NCBI RefSeq assembly: GCF_016100455.1
Contig: NZ_JACFSK010000001.1
Span: forward strand, 2,349,771-2,413,770
DNA: 64,000 bases
Reading direction: 5' to 3'
Origin: Bartonella sp. M0283
GTDB taxonomy: Bacteria > Pseudomonadota > Alphaproteobacteria > Rhizobiales > Rhizobiaceae
The notes below the pieces were generated by a model, which ran no database searches, was not told the DNA's origin, and worked only from the letters and a program-made list of their open reading frames with translations. A program made the position numbers and the translations under genes. Shown here in pieces: positions 49,815-61,568 of the stretch (position 1 is the first letter of the stretch; every line of letters begins with the position of its first letter).

Positions 49815-50456
49815 ATGATGCGTTTTTTATTGATATTGTCGGCGTTACTGCTTTCGATCGGTCCGGTTTTTTCTCAATCTATATCTGATGTCATCGGGCA
49901 TGATAGCCAGAACAATAAGAAAAGTGCCGATGTTACGGTTTTTGTCTTTGCCTATAGTATGCTCAAAGAATCGGACAAAGTATTTATGCCCATGATTGAC
50001 GAACCGGCAAATAGTATGATGAAATCGTGTAAAAAGCCGTCGTCCAAAGCCAGACAATGGGTCTATATGAATATTGTCCAGCAATATGATCACATTCTGA
50101 AGGAAGTTTATCAACTCGAAAAAGGATTAAGTATTAACGGACAGGCGGAGCCCGGGCCGGTGGCTACCCGCATGATAACCACTCTGAGGCAGCGTCGCGA
50201 TATGATCGAAACTGCACGTGCGCTTGATCTTTCTGCCGAAGTTGTCGAGGTGCGCATGGAAAACAATGATGCTTTGATGGATAAAGCATTGATCGAGACA
50301 GGCGACACGGTAGCCTCGTCGGCCTTTGATACATTCAAGGAAACAAATACCGCAAAGATCAAATCGGTACCTCAGGACATTGAAAAAATATTGCAAGACA
50401 ATTGTCTGAAAGATCCGACCGGAGAAGAAAATTTTCTTTCAGCTCCGGCACAATAA
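49815..50456 (+). CDS. Unrecognised periplasmic protein
   Basis: I do not recognise this 213-residue protein. It starts behind GAGG with 6-nt spacing, has a signal peptide (about residues 1-21, ending V-F-S-Q) and no further membrane helix, so it is predicted periplasmic. The mature part is mostly helical by composition. A middle region (about 90-150) is Glu/Lys/Arg-rich, and two Cys lie near residues 74 and 196, possibly a disulfide. It lies between priA and a DUF4345-like gene ahead of the ATP synthase operon, on the same strand as all of them. Function unknown. Confidence 0.7.
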   Translation: MMRFLLILSALLLSIGPVFSQSISDVIGHDSQNNKKSADVTVFVFAYSMLKESDKVFMPMIDEPANSMMKSCKKPSSKARQWVYMNIVQQYDHILKEVYQLEKGLSINGQAEPGPVATRMITTLRQRRDMIETARALDLSAEVVEVRMENNDALMDKALIETGDTVASSAFDTFKETNTAKIKSVPQDIEKILQDNCLKDPTGEENFLSAPAQ

Positions 50457-50558
50457 TATTGGAACTCGTTTTCTTTTTAAAAAAAGCGTGCATATAGAAC
50501 TTATTGCGTTAACGGTTGAAAAAAATTCGGCCTTGAGAGGATTTGAAGGTAGGTAACG

Positions 50559-50951
50559 ATGATTGAACTTTACTTTCCCCAAAGTTGCGGAGAGTGGCTT
50601 GCATGGTTCGTAGCGTGGGGTTTTGTTCTGGTAGGTCTGTTCTATTTAATCTGGCCGAAAATTGCGATGCGGATGTTCTGGACTTATCCGCAACAAGAAT
50701 CAGCTTCACTTCTTGCTGCGGTGCGCGGCAATATGGGCGGGCTACCACTCGGCTTGGGAGTGAGCTATTTATTGTTTGCACAACCTTTTTTAGCGGTTGC
50801 ACTATTTTTGGCGGTATTTTTTTGCATTGTCGGACGGCTTGTCTCATTTGTAATTGACAAAAGCTTTTCTGGCTTTAATGTCATTGCGCTATTGATCGAA
50901 ATAGTGTTTGCAATAGCCAGTTTTGTTTATGCTTTCGGTTTTGTAGCTTAA
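50559..50951 (+). CDS. DUF4345-like small membrane protein
   Basis: A 130-residue protein with four hydrophobic segments (about residues 13-34, 55-75, 78-98 and 105-127). A conserved-looking R-G-N-M-G-G-L-P-L-G motif lies before helix two, as in DUF4345 proteins. It is predicted to be an inner-membrane protein of unknown role. It is placed 196 nt upstream of atpH and is possibly a separate transcription unit. A ribosome-binding site is weakly seen (GGTAGGTAACG). Confidence 0.72.
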   Translation: MIELYFPQSCGEWLAWFVAWGFVLVGLFYLIWPKIAMRMFWTYPQQESASLLAAVRGNMGGLPLGLGVSYLLFAQPFLAVALFLAVFFCIVGRLVSFVIDKSFSGFNVIALLIEIVFAIASFVYAFGFVA

Positions 50952-51146
50952 ATATTAAAAAAATAAGGCATAGTTTTAAAAAGCAGCCTGTTGCGGTGTT
51001 GCGAGTCTCAATTGTGTATGCTAGATGCCTATCAACTTTTAATATTTAAATAGCGGTCACATACCGACAACGGGAAAAGTTATCTGGCATCACCGAGTTG
51101 ACAGTTTTAAAAGTCAACTCTCTGCTAAGGGGAAAGACAGGATAGA

Positions 51147-51722
51147 GTGTCAAAGTCGTCTTCGCTTACATCTGCAGTAGCCGAGCGTTATGCTGCGTCA
51201 CTTTTTGATCTCGCACGAGAAGCCAAATGTGTCGATGCTGTAGAAAAAGAACTATCTTCATGCCTTTCATTGATCGAATCAAATAGCGATTTAAAACGTC
51301 TGGTCTTCAGTCCGGTTTTTTCATCGGTTGAACAAGAAAAGGCGGTTGCTTCTCTTTGTAAAGAAGCAGGTATGGATAAAAACACCACCAGTCGTTATGT
51401 CGCCAATTTTTTATGTGTCATCGCATCCAATAGACGGCTTTTTATATTGCCGGCCATTGTTTCTGCCTATCATGTTATGGCAGCCAAATTCCGCGGAGAA
51501 ATATCGGCGGAAGTTGTTTCGGCACAGGAATTGACTTCAGCTCAGGAAAAAGAGTTGAAAGCAACGTTAAAAACCGTAGCAGGTAAGGATGTGAACCTGC
51601 ATAAAACTGTAAATCCGGATATATTGGGTGGTCTTATCGTCAGACTCGGTTCGCGTCAGATTGATACGTCACTGTCATCGAAATTGTTTTCGCTTAAGCT
51701 TGCACTGAAAGAGGTCGGCTGA
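51147..51722 (+). CDS. atpH: ATP synthase F1 subunit delta
   Basis: A 191-residue OSCP/delta subunit. The N-terminal helical domain begins [16 protein letters not shown], and the C-terminal domain has the family signature [26 protein letters not shown] (two pieces). It links the peripheral stalk b subunits to the top of F1. It starts with GTG at 51147. Its stop TGA shares the A with the atpA ATG. It is first of atpHAGDC; Fo genes are not in the window, which is normal for alphaproteobacteria, where F1 and Fo operons are apart. Confidence 0.95.
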   Translation: MSKSSSLTSAVAERYAASLFDLAREAKCVDAVEKELSSCLSLIESNSDLKRLVFSPVFSSVEQEKAVASLCKEAGMDKNTTSRYVANFLCVIASNRRLFILPAIVSAYHVMAAKFRGEISAEVVSAQELTSAQEKELKATLKTVAGKDVNLHKTVNPDILGGLIVRLGSRQIDTSLSSKLFSLKLALKEVG

Positions 51723-53251
51723 TGGATATTAAACCGTCGGAAATATCTAAAATCCTGAAAAGTCAAATCGAAAATTTCGGTAAAGAAGCCGAAGTTTCCG
51801 AAGTTGGTCAGGTTCTGTCTGTGGGTGACGGTATCGCCCGTGTTTATGGCTTGGATAATGTTCAGGCCGGTGAAATGGTCGAATTTCCCGGTGGCGTACG
51901 TGGTATGGCGCTTAACCTCGAAAGTGATAATGTCGGTGTTGTTATTTTCGGTTCGGACCGCGACATTTGTGAAGGTGATACGGTCAAGCGTACGAAAACC
52001 ATCGTTGATGTTCCCGTTGGTCCGGAGCTTCTTGGTCGCGTTGTGGACGCTTTGGGGAATCCGATTGACGGTAAAGGTCCGATCAATGCCAAAGAACGTC
52101 GTCGTGTAGATGTCAAGGCTCCAGGAATCATCCCGCGTAAATCGGTTCATGAGCCGATGTCGACTGGTCTTAAGGCAATTGATGCACTTATTCCGATCGG
52201 GCGTGGTCAGCGCGAGTTGGTGATCGGTGACCGTCAAACCGGTAAAACCGCAATTTTGCTTGATACTTTTCTTAACCAGAAGCCGGCACATGACGAGAAT
52301 ATCGAAAAAGATAAACTTTATTGTGTCTATGTTGCTGTTGGTCAAAAACGTTCGACTGTTGCCCGTTTTGTGAAGGCACTGGAAGAACGCGGCGCATTGG
52401 AATATTCGATCATTGTTGCTGCAACTGCTTCCGAACCTGCACCGATGCAATTTATTGCACCGTTTGCCGGTTGCGCAATCGGTGAATATTTCCGTGACAA
52501 TGGCATGCATGCTTTGATTGGTTACGACGATTTGTCAAAACAGGCTGTGGCTTATCGCCAGATGTCTTTGTTGTTGCGTCGTCCGCCGGGGCGTGAAGCT
52601 TATCCTGGCGACGTTTTCTACTTGCATTCGCGTTTGCTTGAACGTGCAGCCAAGATGAACGATGCTCACGGTGCCGGTTCGCTGACAGCACTTCCTGTTA
52701 TTGAAACACAGGCAAATGACGTATCAGCCTATATTCCGACCAATGTGATTTCGATTACCGATGGTCAGATTTTCCTTGAAACGAACCTGTTCTATCAAGG
52801 TATCCGTCCGGCGGTGAATGTTGGTCTATCGGTTTCGCGTGTTGGTTCTGCAGCGCAAATTAAGGCAATGAAACAGGTCGCCGGTTCGATCAAGGGTGAA
52901 CTTGCCCAATATCGTGAAATGGCTGCCTTTGCCCAATTCGGCTCTGATCTTGATGCATCGACCCAGCGTTTGCTTAATCGCGGTGCACGGTTGACAGAAC
53001 TGTTGAAACAACCGCAATTTTCACCTTTGAAGACAGAGGAACAGGTTGTTGTTATCTTTGCCGGTGTAAATGGTTATCTCGACAAAATTGCTGTCAATCA
53101 GGTTAGCAAGTTCGAACAAGGATTTCTGGCGCTGATGCGGACCGACCATAAGGATATTCTTGATGGTATCCGCAAAGAACAGAAGTTGTCTGATGAATTG
53201 AAGAATAAGCTCACGACTGTTTTGGAAACTTATTCCAAGAACTTTTCTTGA
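51722..53251 (+). CDS. atpA: ATP synthase F1 subunit alpha
   Basis: A 509-residue subunit. It starts [20 protein letters not shown]. Walker A GDRQTGKT is near residues 169-176, the arginine finger lies in the [11 protein letters not shown] block, and [17 protein letters not shown] is the PROSITE-type signature. It forms the non-catalytic sites of the F1 hexamer. It overlaps atpH by one nucleotide. Confidence 0.98.
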   Translation: MDIKPSEISKILKSQIENFGKEAEVSEVGQVLSVGDGIARVYGLDNVQAGEMVEFPGGVRGMALNLESDNVGVVIFGSDRDICEGDTVKRTKTIVDVPVGPELLGRVVDALGNPIDGKGPINAKERRRVDVKAPGIIPRKSVHEPMSTGLKAIDALIPIGRGQRELVIGDRQTGKTAILLDTFLNQKPAHDENIEKDKLYCVYVAVGQKRSTVARFVKALEERGALEYSIIVAATASEPAPMQFIAPFAGCAIGEYFRDNGMHALIGYDDLSKQAVAYRQMSLLLRRPPGREAYPGDVFYLHSRLLERAAKMNDAHGAGSLTALPVIETQANDVSAYIPTNVISITDGQIFLETNLFYQGIRPAVNVGLSVSRVGSAAQIKAMKQVAGSIKGELAQYREMAAFAQFGSDLDASTQRLLNRGARLTELLKQPQFSPLKTEEQVVVIFAGVNGYLDKIAVNQVSKFEQGFLALMRTDHKDILDGIRKEQKLSDELKNKLTTVLETYSKNFS

Positions 53252-53271
53252 TCTGATGATGGGACGGTTTA

Positions 53272-54159
53272 ATGGCTTCGCTAAAAGATCTTAGAGATCG
53301 TATCGCCTCCGTTAAGGCGACGCAGAAAATAACCCGTGCGATGCAAATGGTCGCTGCGGCAAAGCTGCGTCGCGCAGAAGAGGCGGCAGAAGCAGCGCGT
53401 CCGTATGCACAACGTATGGCCGCGGTGCTTGCCGATCTGGCTTCTCATATCGGTGCAGAAGATGCGCCGAAATTGATGGTAGGCAACGGGAAAGATGATG
53501 TGCATCTTCTCGTGGTCTGTACAGCAGAGCGTGGACTGTGTGGCGGCTTTAATTCGCAAATTGCCCGCCATGCAATCGAGCAAATCAAGGCATTGCTCGT
53601 TCAGGGCAAGAATGTAAAAATACTCACTGTGGGTAAAAAAGGCTTCGATATTTTGCATCGCGATTATGGCCGTTACATCATCGACCATGTCAGCCTGAGG
53701 GAAGCCAAACACCTCAATTATTCGCACGCGAAAAACATTGCGGAAAAAATAATTGAATTGTTTAAAAAAGGCGAATTTGATGTCTGCACATTGTTCTATT
53801 CCGAATTTGTGTCAGTCATCAATCAGCAACCGACTTCCCTGCAACTTGTCCCGGCTCCGAAAGAAGACGAGGACGAAAACATACAGGAAAAAGCAGTTGT
53901 TCCTGCCGTTTATTCATATGAACCTGACGCTGCAACAATCCTGAATACACTTATCCCACGCAATATTGGTGTACAAATTTTCCGGGCGCTGCTTGAAAAT
54001 GGAGCCGGAGAAATGGGTGCCAAGATGAGTGCGATGGATAATGCAACGCGTAATGCCGGTGAGATGATCAATAAACTGTCGATCACTTATAACCGTCAAC
54101 GTCAGGCTCAGATCACGACAGAACTGATTGAAATTATTGCGGGCGCAGAAGCGCTCTAA
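53272..54159 (+). CDS. atpG: ATP synthase F1 subunit gamma
   Basis: A 295-residue central-stalk subunit. The N-terminal helix ([18 protein letters not shown]) and C-terminal signature ([19 protein letters not shown]) form the antiparallel coiled coil that turns within F1; the central Rossmann-like part carries [13 protein letters not shown]. It lies 20 nt after atpA and 18 nt before atpD. Confidence 0.97.
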   Translation: MASLKDLRDRIASVKATQKITRAMQMVAAAKLRRAEEAAEAARPYAQRMAAVLADLASHIGAEDAPKLMVGNGKDDVHLLVVCTAERGLCGGFNSQIARHAIEQIKALLVQGKNVKILTVGKKGFDILHRDYGRYIIDHVSLREAKHLNYSHAKNIAEKIIELFKKGEFDVCTLFYSEFVSVINQQPTSLQLVPAPKEDEDENIQEKAVVPAVYSYEPDAATILNTLIPRNIGVQIFRALLENGAGEMGAKMSAMDNATRNAGEMINKLSITYNRQRQAQITTELIEIIAGAEAL

Positions 54160-54171
54160 TATGGAAGGTAA

Positions 54172-55803
<1,632 letters not shown>

Positions 55804-55967
55804 TTAAAAGGGTTCTGTCGCCTTTTATAGTGGCGACAGAGCCATTTGCAGTGGCTTGCCCATTGGGGAAAAATCTATTTTTGCACTGCAAAGAGTTTGA
55901 AATCTTCAGGTCTTTTTAGACTATTGCAGATTTTACTGATTGTCTTTAAGGTAAGGTGACGAAAGAT

Positions 55968-56372
55968 ATGGCTAAATCATTTTTATTTGAGCTGGTTTCT
56001 CCAGAACAATTGCTACTTTCGGAAAAAGCAACAGAAGTTGTCTTGCCGGGAAGTGAAGGCTATATGACCGTTCTTCCTGATCACTCTCCCGTTATGACCG
56101 CAATAACCCCCGGAATTATCACAGTAAAATCGGCAACCGGCCAAATGTCATTTGTTGTTTATGGCGGTTTTGCCGATATTAATCGCCAAGGTTGTTCTTT
56201 ATTAGCTGAATCAGCCGTTTCTGTAGAAAAATTCGAAGAAAGCGATCTGGAGCGTCGTATTAATGAAGCGCGCGAGGTCTTTGAAGGCGCCGAGAATGAT
56301 GAAGCACGCAACAAGGCGGAAGATTTCCTTCATCAATTGACATCTATACAGAACGTCATCCCCACAATTTGA
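55968..56372 (+). CDS. atpC: ATP synthase F1 subunit epsilon
   Basis: A 134-residue epsilon subunit. The N-terminal beta-sandwich has FELVSPEQLL, ATEVVLPGSEGYMTVLPDHSPVM and a Y-G-G-F-A strand. The C-terminal helical part is short (FEESDLERRINEAREVFEG) and similar in length to other alphaproteobacterial forms. It couples gamma rotation to the c-ring and can inhibit hydrolysis. The ATG at 55968 is preferred over a GTG four codons upstream. It lies 164 nt after atpD and closes the operon. Confidence 0.94.
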   Translation: MAKSFLFELVSPEQLLLSEKATEVVLPGSEGYMTVLPDHSPVMTAITPGIITVKSATGQMSFVVYGGFADINRQGCSLLAESAVSVEKFEESDLERRINEAREVFEGAENDEARNKAEDFLHQLTSIQNVIPTI

Positions 56373-56836
56373 TTATTGGCTTTTCTTTATTCGTGTCTGT
56401 CTTTTCCTTTTTGCTTTTTTCAGGCGATATTGAAAAGGTTCAGGATTTTTAAGGGTGTTTTAGCATAACGCACTTTAATCAAAGTCGATGCGCTATAGAA
56501 TTTAATAATCCAAAGAGTAGACGGGCCGAAGGCTCTTCATTGGTCAAATAAGAAACCGGCTTCACACCGTCAATTTTCAATATTCTGTGCCACTTGGAAA
56601 ACAGATATTCCTTATTGAATAAATTGTAACGACAGAACTGTTTCTGTCGTCTTGAAATTTATTCGGTTTTACATAATTTTTTGAGTTTGTTTTCTGGTCC
56701 TATCGCTCGGATATAAATAGAAAATTTCTTATTTATACAGCTTATATAGTAACGTACAAAAAATTTGTTTGAGAGATAAATTTTTTCGTCTTTATAAAAA
56801 TGATTATAGTCCGGTTTTGTTCGAAAATTTGATTAT
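56373..56836. other. AT-rich region downstream of atpC
   Basis: No gene is supported. A 9-bp hairpin (ACGACAGAA, 56629-56637, with 56642-56650) could end read-through from atpC, but it lacks a T run and is about 260 nt past the stop. Confidence 0.45.
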
Positions 56837-57275
56837 TTAAAACAGGAAATAATATTGCATTTCAAATAATAGCGAGACTGGTATTTCCACAAAAGGTGCG
56901 ATGAATTTCCCGCAATTAATATTTTCTCGTGAAACGTCGGCAATCAAACATCCCAAACGATAATGCTTGCCAAAAATTCCGGCTATTTCACACACGGATT
57001 TGAGACGAGAAATATTCAACGAATTCGAACAGGCAAATTCTGTCACCAATATTTGTCGGCTCCTTGGTTATGATTGCCTCATAAACGTCACAATCATTGA
57101 TTGAAGAGGTAAGAAACGGTTTCATGAATTTCTCAAGCTGAAAAACATCCGGATTGATAAGGCTTCCCGCCAAAGAAAATCCGGCCAAAAAAATCTGGAT
57201 GGCTATAACCAAGTGTTTGTTGAAATTGGTAACCGGTTCAACCCTTTGTGAGAAATAAGGAAGTGAATTGCGCAT
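56837..57275 (-). pseudogene. Possible decayed gene divergent from marR
   Basis: Two overlapping reverse-strand frames, 57275-56988 (95 codons) and 57049-56837 (70 codons), would join into one product of about 146 residues if a GTGTG run near 56990-56996 had one more TG unit; the first frame ends ...SSQIRV and the second goes on CEIAGIFGKHY. The joined product starts MRNSLPYFSQ, has a hydrophobic stretch near residues 22-41 and no family I know. No clear ribosome-binding site is seen. It could be chance reading in AT-rich DNA; the evidence is the neat junction at a dinucleotide repeat and the divergent position next to a regulator. Confidence 0.3.
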
Positions 57276-57343
57276 AAATTCGCGGGCTTATATATGTCGC
57301 ATCATAATTATTAGCATACTACATAAATTCTCTGGACGAGTTC

Positions 57344-57787
57344 ATGAAAAACGCCACTCAATCAGTGCTGTTTATCGATTTGTTATTCAAGGTTAGCCGT
57401 AAACTGAGAAATTTGCTGGACGCGCGCATTCGCCAGCACGGTTTGACCTTGGCCCGCGCACTCACCTTGTCGGCCCTGAAAGATCAGGACGATTTTTTCC
57501 AGAAAAATTTGGCTGAAGAATTAGGCATTGAACATGCAACTTTGGTCAGGCTTATCGATGCACTGGAAGAACAGGGTCTGGTTATACGAAATGTTGCGGA
57601 AGATGACCGGCGAGCCAAACGCGTTACTTTAACGCCGGAGGGGAGAAAAATAGTCGAGGAAATAGAAACTTATGCCGCACATCTCAGTCACGAGGTGATG
57701 TCCGGCATTGACGGCAAAAATGTCACAAATGCTATGGGTGTTCTCGAACATATTGCCGATGCGGTGGAAAGAGAGGGCCGCTCATGA
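57344..57787 (+). CDS. MarR family transcriptional regulator
   Basis: A 147-residue winged-helix regulator. The DNA-binding part is seen as LAEELGIEHATLVRLIDALEEQG, and the wing as DRRAKRVTLTPEGR. It overlaps the MFS gene by 4 nt (ATGA) and heads a marR-MFS-HlyD operon, so it probably represses that operon until it binds a small aromatic or antibiotic ligand. No operator palindrome stands out by eye in the 68-nt gap upstream. Confidence 0.92.
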   Translation: MKNATQSVLFIDLLFKVSRKLRNLLDARIRQHGLTLARALTLSALKDQDDFFQKNLAEELGIEHATLVRLIDALEEQGLVIRNVAEDDRRAKRVTLTPEGRKIVEEIETYAAHLSHEVMSGIDGKNVTNAMGVLEHIADAVEREGRS

Positions 57788-59433
57788 GCGCAGGCGTTCT
57801 CCCACTGCCCGATGATGAACGGGAACCACCTTTTCCAAATCCGGGAAAAATATTTGCCGGTCCCATCCATCGCTGTCTGCTTTATATTTTTGCGGCCAGT
57901 CTTTTACAATGGGTCTATGGCCTCGGGGCCAATATGGTCCAATCCAATATTACCCAACTCACGGGTTTTTTCCATGCAACTGTCGAGGAAACGACATGGC
58001 TTGTCGGTGCTTATATGGCGCCCAATGTCAGCCTGTCTATTTTCCTTATCAAGATAAGAAACCAATATGGTTTGAGACTTTTTGCCGAACTGTCGATTAT
58101 CGGCTTTTTGTTGACATGTATATTGCATTTGTTTGTCACAAGCTTGCAATCGGCAATTATTATCCGGTTTTTCGCAGGCATTGCGGCCGCACCCATGTCG
58201 TCACTTGCTTTTTTCTATATGATTGAAGCATTCGCACCCGCCAAAAAGCGCACTGTGGGTTTAAGTCTCAACTTGATGAACATTGCTCTTGCTGTTCCTT
58301 TATCAAGGCTGGTTTCGCCCGCATTGATCGATCATGCCGGCTTTCACGCATTGTTTGCATTGGAAATGGGACTCGCACTTATCGGCTTTGCTTGCATTTT
58401 CTATTTGCCTTTAACGCCGATCAAACGGGCAAAAGTTATCGAGAAGTTGGACTATGTGAGCTACGGTCTTATCGCTGTCGGTCTTGGAATTAATGCGGCA
58501 ATTATGCCGGTTGGACGATTATATTGGTGGCGCGAGGTATCGTGGATGGGATGGTGGCTCGCTATTGCGGTTTTCTGCCTTATGGTTGCGTCAGTCATAG
58601 AAGTGAACCGGAAAAATCCGTTGATTGATTTGCGCTGGCTATTCAGCAAAGAAATGCTTCACATCGCAATCGTTCTTCTGATGTTCAGAATTTTGCTTTC
58701 GGAACAAGCAACATTGGCTTCCAATTTTTTCAATTTGTTCGGTCTGCTCAACCGTGAAATGGAAGTTATGCATGCAGGCGTGGTTGTTGGAACGGTTCTC
58801 GGGGGCCTTTCATGTGCTATATTTTTCAAGCCTGGCCGCGAGGATTTGTTCCACGTCATTGCGCTTATCCTGCTTGCTGGCGGGTCCTTCATAGATAGTC
58901 ATGCAACCAATCTCACAAGACCCGATCAGATGATATTAAGTCAATCAATGATTGGCGTTGGCTATGCGTTGTTTTTGCCTCCTTCCATGTCGAAGGGGCT
59001 GGCAACCGCTATTGCCAGAGGACCGAACTATATTCTGAGCTTTATTGCAGTCTTTCTGTTTACACAAAATACGGGCGGACTGATGAGCTCGGCGTTTTTC
59101 GGCAGTTTGCAAATTGTATTTGAAAAATATCATTCAAATATCCTCACCCAGCAAATTGTGATGAGCAATCCGATTGTAGCAAATGGTGTCAATCAGCTCT
59201 CGGATGCCTACGCCCACGTGATCAGCGATCCGGTATTGCGACATAGCGAGGGGCTTGCGGAATTAGCAAAACGGTCGACACTCGAGGCCAATGTTCTGGC
59301 TTATAACGATGTGTTCCGCCTTTATTCATGTATCGCTCTTATTGTTCTGGTGATGTTGCTCATCAGAATGGCTTTACGTGGATATAAAAATTTTCGTGAC
59401 AAACAAGTCCAGTTATCGACACAAACAGCCTGA
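57784..59433 (+). CDS. EmrB-like MFS drug-efflux transporter (DHA2, 14 TM)
   Basis: A 549-residue major-facilitator protein with about 14 membrane helices. An N-terminal polar region is followed by LLYIFAASLLQWVYGLG and the motif TVEETTWLVGAYM. The usual DHA2 motif A loop is degenerate. With the HlyD-family adaptor directly downstream it should form an EmrAB-type pump that exports hydrophobic compounds through an outer-membrane duct. The NodT-type protein at 24687 or a TolC elsewhere may be that duct. It overlaps marR as ATGA. Confidence 0.88.
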   Translation: MSAGVLPLPDDEREPPFPNPGKIFAGPIHRCLLYIFAASLLQWVYGLGANMVQSNITQLTGFFHATVEETTWLVGAYMAPNVSLSIFLIKIRNQYGLRLFAELSIIGFLLTCILHLFVTSLQSAIIIRFFAGIAAAPMSSLAFFYMIEAFAPAKKRTVGLSLNLMNIALAVPLSRLVSPALIDHAGFHALFALEMGLALIGFACIFYLPLTPIKRAKVIEKLDYVSYGLIAVGLGINAAIMPVGRLYWWREVSWMGWWLAIAVFCLMVASVIEVNRKNPLIDLRWLFSKEMLHIAIVLLMFRILLSEQATLASNFFNLFGLLNREMEVMHAGVVVGTVLGGLSCAIFFKPGREDLFHVIALILLAGGSFIDSHATNLTRPDQMILSQSMIGVGYALFLPPSMSKGLATAIARGPNYILSFIAVFLFTQNTGGLMSSAFFGSLQIVFEKYHSNILTQQIVMSNPIVANGVNQLSDAYAHVISDPVLRHSEGLAELAKRSTLEANVLAYNDVFRLYSCIALIVLVMLLIRMALRGYKNFRDKQVQLSTQTA

Positions 59434-59464
59434 AAAACAGGCGTTAAAATGCGGATGAAAGAGA

Positions 59465-60481
59465 ATGATAAGGTTTTTACGTTCAAAAGCAACGGCTGTT
59501 TCCATTATCGCCGGTATTTGCGGGATATTATTGATATTATGGGCGTGGCAACTGCCTCCTTTTATCAGCAGTATCGAAACCACAGATAATGCTTATGTTA
59601 AAGGCTTTGTGACGATGATCAGCCCGCAAGTGGCGGGGAATATTTCGAGCGTAAAGATTAAAGATTACGAGCGCGTCAAAGAAGGTGAGCTTCTTATCGA
59701 AATAGAAGATCGCATTTTCAAGCAAAGGGTGGAACAGGCCGTAGCCACACTGGATTCAAAAAAGGCTGCATTGGCGAGTTCCTACCAACAGGAAGAATCA
59801 GCGAAAGCAGATATTCGCTCCGCTGAGGCTGCTTTTACCAAGGCGGAGCTTAACTGGAAACGTGTTGAACCATTAACGCAACGCGGCGTGTCATCGCAGA
59901 GCAGTGAAGATTCTGCCCGCGCCGATCGCGATCAAAAAAGTGCGGAACTGGAAGTCAAAACACAGGCATTAAAGAAAATTCTTGTTGATCGGGAAGGCTT
60001 GAAGGCCGATGTTGAAAGTGCCGAAGCAGCGGTTGAACTTGCAAAAATAGATCTTGATCATACCAAAATTTATTCCCCACGCGACGGGCGTGTCGGTGAA
60101 GTCGGTGCAAAACTTGGCCAATATGTAACGGCTGGAACACAGCTTCTGGCAGTGGTGCCCGACGATGTCTGGATTGTCGCCAATTATAAAGAAACGCAAT
60201 GTGCCAATATGAAAGCCGGACAACCAGTGGAATTTTCTGTTGACGCGTTGGATGGATATAAGCTCAAAGGACATGTTGCCCGCTTTTCGCCAGCCGCCGG
60301 TTCGGAATTTGCTGTTTTGAAGCCCGACAACGCAACCGGAAATTTCACCAAAGTTGCCCAGCGTATTCCGGTCCGTATTGAGATAGACCCTGACCAGAAA
60401 TATGTTGATCGATTAATACCCGGTATGTCGGTCATTCCTCATGTTGATACATCGGTAAATCCGGAAAAATTACAAAATTAA
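59465..60481 (+). CDS. EmrA-like HlyD family adaptor
   Basis: A 338-residue membrane-fusion protein. One N-terminal helix (about residues 12-32) is followed by ETTDNAYVKGFVTMISPQVAGNIS, the EmrA-type start, then a coiled coil (about 85-190) and the second lipoyl half IYSPRDGRVGEVGAKLGQYV. The beta-barrel has VVPDDVWIVANYKETQ. It bridges the MFS pump to the outer-membrane duct. It starts 31 nt after the MFS gene. Confidence 0.91.
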   Translation: MIRFLRSKATAVSIIAGICGILLILWAWQLPPFISSIETTDNAYVKGFVTMISPQVAGNISSVKIKDYERVKEGELLIEIEDRIFKQRVEQAVATLDSKKAALASSYQQEESAKADIRSAEAAFTKAELNWKRVEPLTQRGVSSQSSEDSARADRDQKSAELEVKTQALKKILVDREGLKADVESAEAAVELAKIDLDHTKIYSPRDGRVGEVGAKLGQYVTAGTQLLAVVPDDVWIVANYKETQCANMKAGQPVEFSVDALDGYKLKGHVARFSPAAGSEFAVLKPDNATGNFTKVAQRIPVRIEIDPDQKYVDRLIPGMSVIPHVDTSVNPEKLQN

Positions 60482-60598
60482 ATTTTTGCTTGAACTGCTT
60501 TGAACCGTTTTATAGCCAAGCAGTTTTAGAAAATTTAAAAAATACTATGAAACCGCGTTCGATTGCGTTAATCCCTATTCCGGCTCTTTGCTTTCGGC

Positions 60599-60627
60599 TT
60601 GACAGTTGGTATTGTAAATTTAGAAAA
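60599..60627 (+). promoter_or_regulatory. Possible livH promoter
   Basis: A consensus -35 TTGACA (60599-60604) is followed 16 bp on by TAGAAA (60621-60626), about 25 nt before the livH start. The -10 is a fair match only. Confidence 0.35.
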
Positions 60628-60650
60628 ATAACATAGGGGACATACACTCA

Positions 60651-61559
60651 ATGGATTATTTTTTTCAGCAACTAATAAACGGAGTTGCTTTGGGGGCTAT
60701 CTATGGGCTTATCGCTATTGGCTACACTATGGTCTATGGCATATTGGGCATGATCAATTTTGCCCATGGTGATGTGTTCATGATCGGTGCCTTCATTGCG
60801 ATGATCGTTTTTATGATGCTGCTGACATTGCCTGCGGCCGTGCCCATTGCACTGGCACTTCTCATAATGCTCATTGTTTCAATGGTTTTTACATCAGTTT
60901 GGGCGTGGGTCATCGAACGGGTTGCCTATCGGCCATTGCGCGGCTCCTTCCGTCTTGCTCCATTGATCACAGCAATCGGGATGTCGTTTGTTTTGCGCAA
61001 TTTCGTTCAGGTCGAGCAGGGGCCGCGTAACAAGCCTATTCCGGAAATGATCAGTGGTGGTTTTGTCATTCCGGGAACCGACGTTTTTGTTTTGAACAAG
61101 CAACTTCTGGTCGTCGTGGTTACGGCCGTTCTGCTTTTTATCTTTTCTCACATTGTCAGCAAAACACCGCTCGGGCGCGCCCAACGCGCCGTCGAACAGG
61201 ACGGCAAAATGGCGGCTCTTTTGGGAATCAATGTGGACCGGATTATTTCGGTGACCTTCATTATGGGGGCAGCGCTTGCCGCAATAGCCGGAACACTTTA
61301 CCTGATGAATTATGGACAAATTCATTTTGCCGATGGTTTTATTCCTGGAATCAAAGCTTTTACCGCCGCCGTTCTCGGGGGAATCGGGTCGTTGCCCGGT
61401 GCAGTTCTCGGTGGTCTTCTTATCGGCTTGACAGAAGCTTTGTGGCAAACCTATTTTCCGCCGGAATATAAAGACGTTGCAGTCTTTCTCATTCTTGCAA
61501 TTGTTCTCGTATTTATGCCATCCGGTATTCTTGGACGGCCAGAAGTTGAAAAGGTTTAG
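60651..61559 (+). CDS. livH: Branched-chain amino-acid ABC transporter permease LivH
   Basis: A 302-residue permease with about eight membrane helices. Family pieces are ALGAIYGLIAIGYTMVYGILGMINFAHGD, the cytoplasmic TPLGRAQRAVEQD and AVLGGIGSLPGAVLGG. With LivM it forms the membrane channel for Leu, Ile and Val import across the inner membrane. First of livH-livM-livG, behind AGGGGAC. The binding protein and livF are not seen within the window; livF is expected beyond the right edge. Confidence 0.93.
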   Translation: MDYFFQQLINGVALGAIYGLIAIGYTMVYGILGMINFAHGDVFMIGAFIAMIVFMMLLTLPAAVPIALALLIMLIVSMVFTSVWAWVIERVAYRPLRGSFRLAPLITAIGMSFVLRNFVQVEQGPRNKPIPEMISGGFVIPGTDVFVLNKQLLVVVVTAVLLFIFSHIVSKTPLGRAQRAVEQDGKMAALLGINVDRIISVTFIMGAALAAIAGTLYLMNYGQIHFADGFIPGIKAFTAAVLGGIGSLPGAVLGGLLIGLTEALWQTYFPPEYKDVAVFLILAIVLVFMPSGILGRPEVEKV

Positions 61560-61568
61560 ACGGCGGCC

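Noticed and set aside
51656..52510. 284-codon reverse-strand frame across atpA
   Set aside because: Antisense shadow of a highly conserved gene, with biased composition and no family character.
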